Origin: Streptomyces formicae | Lineage (GTDB): Bacteria > Actinomycetota > Actinomycetes > Streptomycetales > Streptomycetaceae | Length of the DNA stretch: 64,000 nucleotides | Direction of reading: 5' to 3' | Assembly: GCF_002556545.1 (NCBI RefSeq) | Contig: NZ_CP022685.1 | Location: 3,100,001 to 3,164,000 of the forward strand | In this document: piece after piece, positions 61,936 to 64,000 of the stretch | How positions within the stretch are numbered: position 1 is the stretch's first letter | Layout of the letters: every line of letters begins with the position of its first letter | Program-made: the position numbers and the translations under genes | Notes under the pieces: model-generated | Told to the model about the DNA's origin: nothing | The model's input: only the letters and a program-made list of their open reading frames with translations | Database searches by the model: none

Positions 61936-64000
61936 CTAGGGCGGCCGGGTGGCCACTTCGAGTCGCGGCGCCGTCCGCGACCCCGCGTCCACTACCGCGA
62001 TCGCGCCCCGCGTGTCCGTACGCAGCACCTCCGCGCCCCCGCCCCGCAGCGCGTCGACCGTGCGCGGCGACGGATGGCCGTACGAGTTGTCCGCCCCGCA
62101 CGAGATCAGCGCGAGCCTCGGTGCCGCTCTGCGCAGCAGTTCCGGATCCTGGTGGGCCGAGCCGTGGTGGGCGACCTTGAGCACGTCCACGGAGCCGAGC
62201 AACGCGGCGGCCGGGCTGCGCAACAGGGCTCGCTGGGAGGGTGGTTCGAGATCACCGAGGAGCAGCAGCTCCAGCCCTCCGGTCCGCACGAGCAGGGTGA
62301 CGCTGGCGTCGTTCGGCCCTTCGGGTCGCGGCGTGGTCAGCTCCGGTGATTCCGGCGGGGGCCAGAGCACCCGCCAGTCCAGCGCCCCCGCGCGGCGCCG
62401 CTCGCCCGCTGCCGCCCTGGTCACGGGGACCCCCTCGGCGGCCGCCCGCTCCCGCACGAACGCGGCCTGCTCCCTCGGTTCCTCGAACCCCGTGGTCTGG
62501 ATCTCGCCCACCTCGCGCCCTCGCAGCACACCCGGCAGCCCCGCCACATGGTCCGCGTGGAAATGCGTGAGAAGGACGAGGGGGATGCGCGTGATGCCGA
62601 GCGAGCGCAGACAGCGGTCGACCGCCACGGGGTCCGGCCCCACGTCGACGACCACCGCCGCTCCATCGCCCGTCGCGAGCACGGTGGCATCCCCCTGCCC
62701 CACGTCGCACATCACCATCCGCCATCCCGCGGGCGGCCAGCCCGCGATGACGCGGGTCAGGGGCGGGGGCTGGACGATCACCAGGAGGAGCAGCAGCGCG
62801 CAGGCGGCGCAGAGCCACGGGCGGCGCACGAGCCGCGTCCCCAGGAGGACGACGCCCGCCGTGGCGAGCGCCAGCAGCAGTCCGCCGGGCCAGCCGCCCG
62901 GCCAGTCGAACCCGCTCCCCGGCAACGCCGCACCGCTCCTGGCGATCTCAGCAATCCATCCCGTCGGCCAACTCGCGCACCAGGAAAGGGCCTTGGCGAG
63001 GGGCATCGCCACGGGCGCGGATGCCAGCGCGGCGAAGCCGAGCACGGTGGCGGGAGCGACGGCGAACTCCGCGAGGAGATTGCACGGCACGGCGACCAGA
63101 CTCACCCGGGCCGCGAGGACGGCCACGACAGGTGCGCACACCGCCTGCGCCGCTGCCGCGGCGGCCAGGGCGTCGGCGAGCCTCGGCGGCACCCGGCGCC
63201 CGCGCAGGGCCGCGCTCCAGCGCGGCGCGAGGGTCAGCAGCGCTCCGGTGGCGAGCACGGAGAGCAGGAAGCCGTAGCTCCGCGACAGCCACGGGTCGTA
63301 CAGGACCAGCAGCAGCACGGCGGCAGCCAGCGCCGGGATCAGGGAGCGGCGCCGCCCGGTCGCCAAGGCCAGCAGGGCGATCAGTCCGCACGCCGCGGCC
63401 CGCAGCACGCTCGGGTCCGGTCGGCAGACGATGACGAAGCCGAGGGTGAGGGCCCCGCCGCACAGCGCGGTGGTGCGCAGCGGGAGACCCGCCTTCGCTG
63501 CGAGGCCCCGGCGCTCGGACCGCTGGGCGAGTCCCGGCGGCCCGATGAGCAGGGCGAGCACGATCGTCAGGTTGGCACCGCTGACGGCGAGCAGGTGCGT
63601 GAGGTCGGTGTCCCGGAACGCCTGGTCCAGCTCGGGCGGCACCCGCGAGGTGTCACCGATCACCAGCCCCGGCAGGAGCGCCCTGGCATCGGACGGCAGC
63701 CCGTCCGTGGCCTCGCGCAGCCCGGCCCGCAACTCCCCCGCCAGGCGCTGCGCTCCGCTCGGCTGCCCGGTCACGTGCGGCGCGCGCTCGCCGGACACCT
63801 TGAGTACGGCCGCGACCTCGTCGCTCTCCGGCAGCGGTGGCTCGAGCCGCGCGTGCACCCGCAGCCGCGTCGAGGGCAGCAGCGCGAGCCACTCGGCTTC
63901 GGGGCGCGCGCCCCGCTCCGTCGCCGGACCGCTCTCGCTCGTCCTTGCGTCCGTCCTAGCGTTCGTCCTTGCGTCCGTCCTTGCGTTCGTCCGCACGATG
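61936..64000 (-). CDS. comEC: ComEC/Rec2 family DNA-uptake channel protein (partial)
   Basis: Only the 3' part lies in the window; the open frame continues past the right edge. At least 686 residues: an OB-like segment (RLRVHARLEPPLPES), the competence domain with LLPGLVIGDTSRVPPELDQA and DLTHLLAVSGANLTIVLALL and many membrane helices (about 200-440), then a C-terminal metallo-beta-lactamase domain (VLLTHFHADHVAGLPG near 490, KVAHHGSAHQD near 640). ComEC translocates single-stranded DNA during transformation; its role in Streptomyces is unclear. The upstream region near the window edge has 12-bp tandem repeats. Confidence 0.92.
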   Translation of the reverse strand, partial: IVRTNARTDARTNARTDARTSESGPATERGARPEAEWLALLPSTRLRVHARLEPPLPESDEVAAVLKVSGERAPHVTGQPSGAQRLAGELRAGLREATDGLPSDARALLPGLVIGDTSRVPPELDQAFRDTDLTHLLAVSGANLTIVLALLIGPPGLAQRSERRGLAAKAGLPLRTTALCGGALTLGFVIVCRPDPSVLRAAACGLIALLALATGRRRSLIPALAAAVLLLVLYDPWLSRSYGFLLSVLATGALLTLAPRWSAALRGRRVPPRLADALAAAAAAQAVCAPVVAVLAARVSLVAVPCNLLAEFAVAPATVLGFAALASAPVAMPLAKALSWCASWPTGWIAEIARSGAALPGSGFDWPGGWPGGLLLALATAGVVLLGTRLVRRPWLCAACALLLLLVIVQPPPLTRVIAGWPPAGWRMVMCDVGQGDATVLATGDGAAVVVDVGPDPVAVDRCLRSLGITRIPLVLLTHFHADHVAGLPGVLRGREVGEIQTTGFEEPREQAAFVRERAAAEGVPVTRAAAGERRRAGALDWRVLWPPPESPELTTPRPEGPNDASVTLLVRTGGLELLLLGDLEPPSQRALLRSPAAALLGSVDVLKVAHHGSAHQDPELLRRAAPRLALISCGADNSYGHPSPRTVDALRGGGAEVLRTDTRGAIAVVDAGSRTAPRLEVATRPP
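63940..63987 (-). repeat. Four 12-bp tandem repeats within comEC
   Basis: CGTCCTTGCGTC, CGTCCTAGCGTT, CGTCCTTGCGTC and CGTCCTTGCGTT follow one another. In the comEC frame they encode four-residue repeats ART(N/D). They lie at the beginning of the visible comEC frame. Confidence 0.8.

Overview
The window is high-GC actinobacterial chromosomal DNA, almost certainly Streptomyces. Evidence: very high G+C with strongly GC-biased third codon positions, many GTG starts, ATGA/GTGA stop-start overlaps, XRE-DUF397 regulatory pairs, a HAMP-repeat hybrid kinase, a tricorn-type protease, and a core gene order (leuA / M4 protease / era / phoH-ybeY-corC / dnaJ-hrcA / hemW / lepA / rpsT / holA / comEC) that I recall from other Streptomyces. 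I saw no rRNA, tRNA, CRISPR, insertion sequence, integrase or attachment site; the window reads as stable chromosome with small accessory insertions.

Layout. 0-7.6 kb: a FadR-type GntR regulator divergent from a tightly coupled operon for a dipeptide-type ABC importer (Tat lipoprotein binding protein, permease, permease-ATPase fusion, ATPase) that ends in a DapA-superfamily aldolase/lyase. 7.6-12.6 kb: a LuxR-type two-component pair, an MMPL/RND exporter and a TerB-like zinc-ribbon protein. 12.7-16.2 kb: leuA with a leucine-rich leader peptide, then an M4 metalloprotease with its emfourin-type inhibitor. 16.4-19 kb: GH1 glycosidase plus MFS transporter behind a perfect palindrome. 19-25 kb: era with a cytidine-deaminase-like pseudoenzyme, an XRE regulator divergent from a DHA2 drug exporter, an XRE-DUF397 pair and a 43-residue ORF. 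25-28.2 kb: phoH-ybeY-corC-mmcQ operon. 28.3-33.2 kb: glucarate dehydratase with PfkB kinase, a macrolide-type glycosyltransferase and an adenosine/adenine deaminase. 33.2-39.4 kb: RNase Z, HIT protein, tricorn protease, a lipoprotein and rsmE. 39.4-46.3 kb: nitronate monooxygenase, dnaJ-hrcA under a CIRCE operator, MBL hydrolase, DUF3097 and hemW. 46.4-53.3 kb: a signalling cluster with a SpoIIE-type phosphatase divergent from a 1,427-residue HAMP-array hybrid kinase and its companion response regulator. 53.3-64 kb: acyl-CoA ligase, lepA, rpsT, holA, a YceI protein, a serine hydrolase and the 3' part of comEC.

Most notable non-coding signals: (i) a candidate leaderless nine-codon leader peptide followed by mutually exclusive stem-loops ahead of the macrolide glycosyltransferase (about 32.0-32.16 kb), which looks like an antibiotic-responsive attenuator; (ii) a leucine attenuator ahead of leuA; (iii) two interlocked inverted repeats in the serine hydrolase 5' UTR; (iv) a 19-bp terminator stem that also encodes the end of a DUF397 protein; (v) a dispersed repeat of about 35 bp at five sites, one of which has become the C-terminal tail of an ABC transporter protein. 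All functional statements are read from sequence and memory of protein families; no database search was run.
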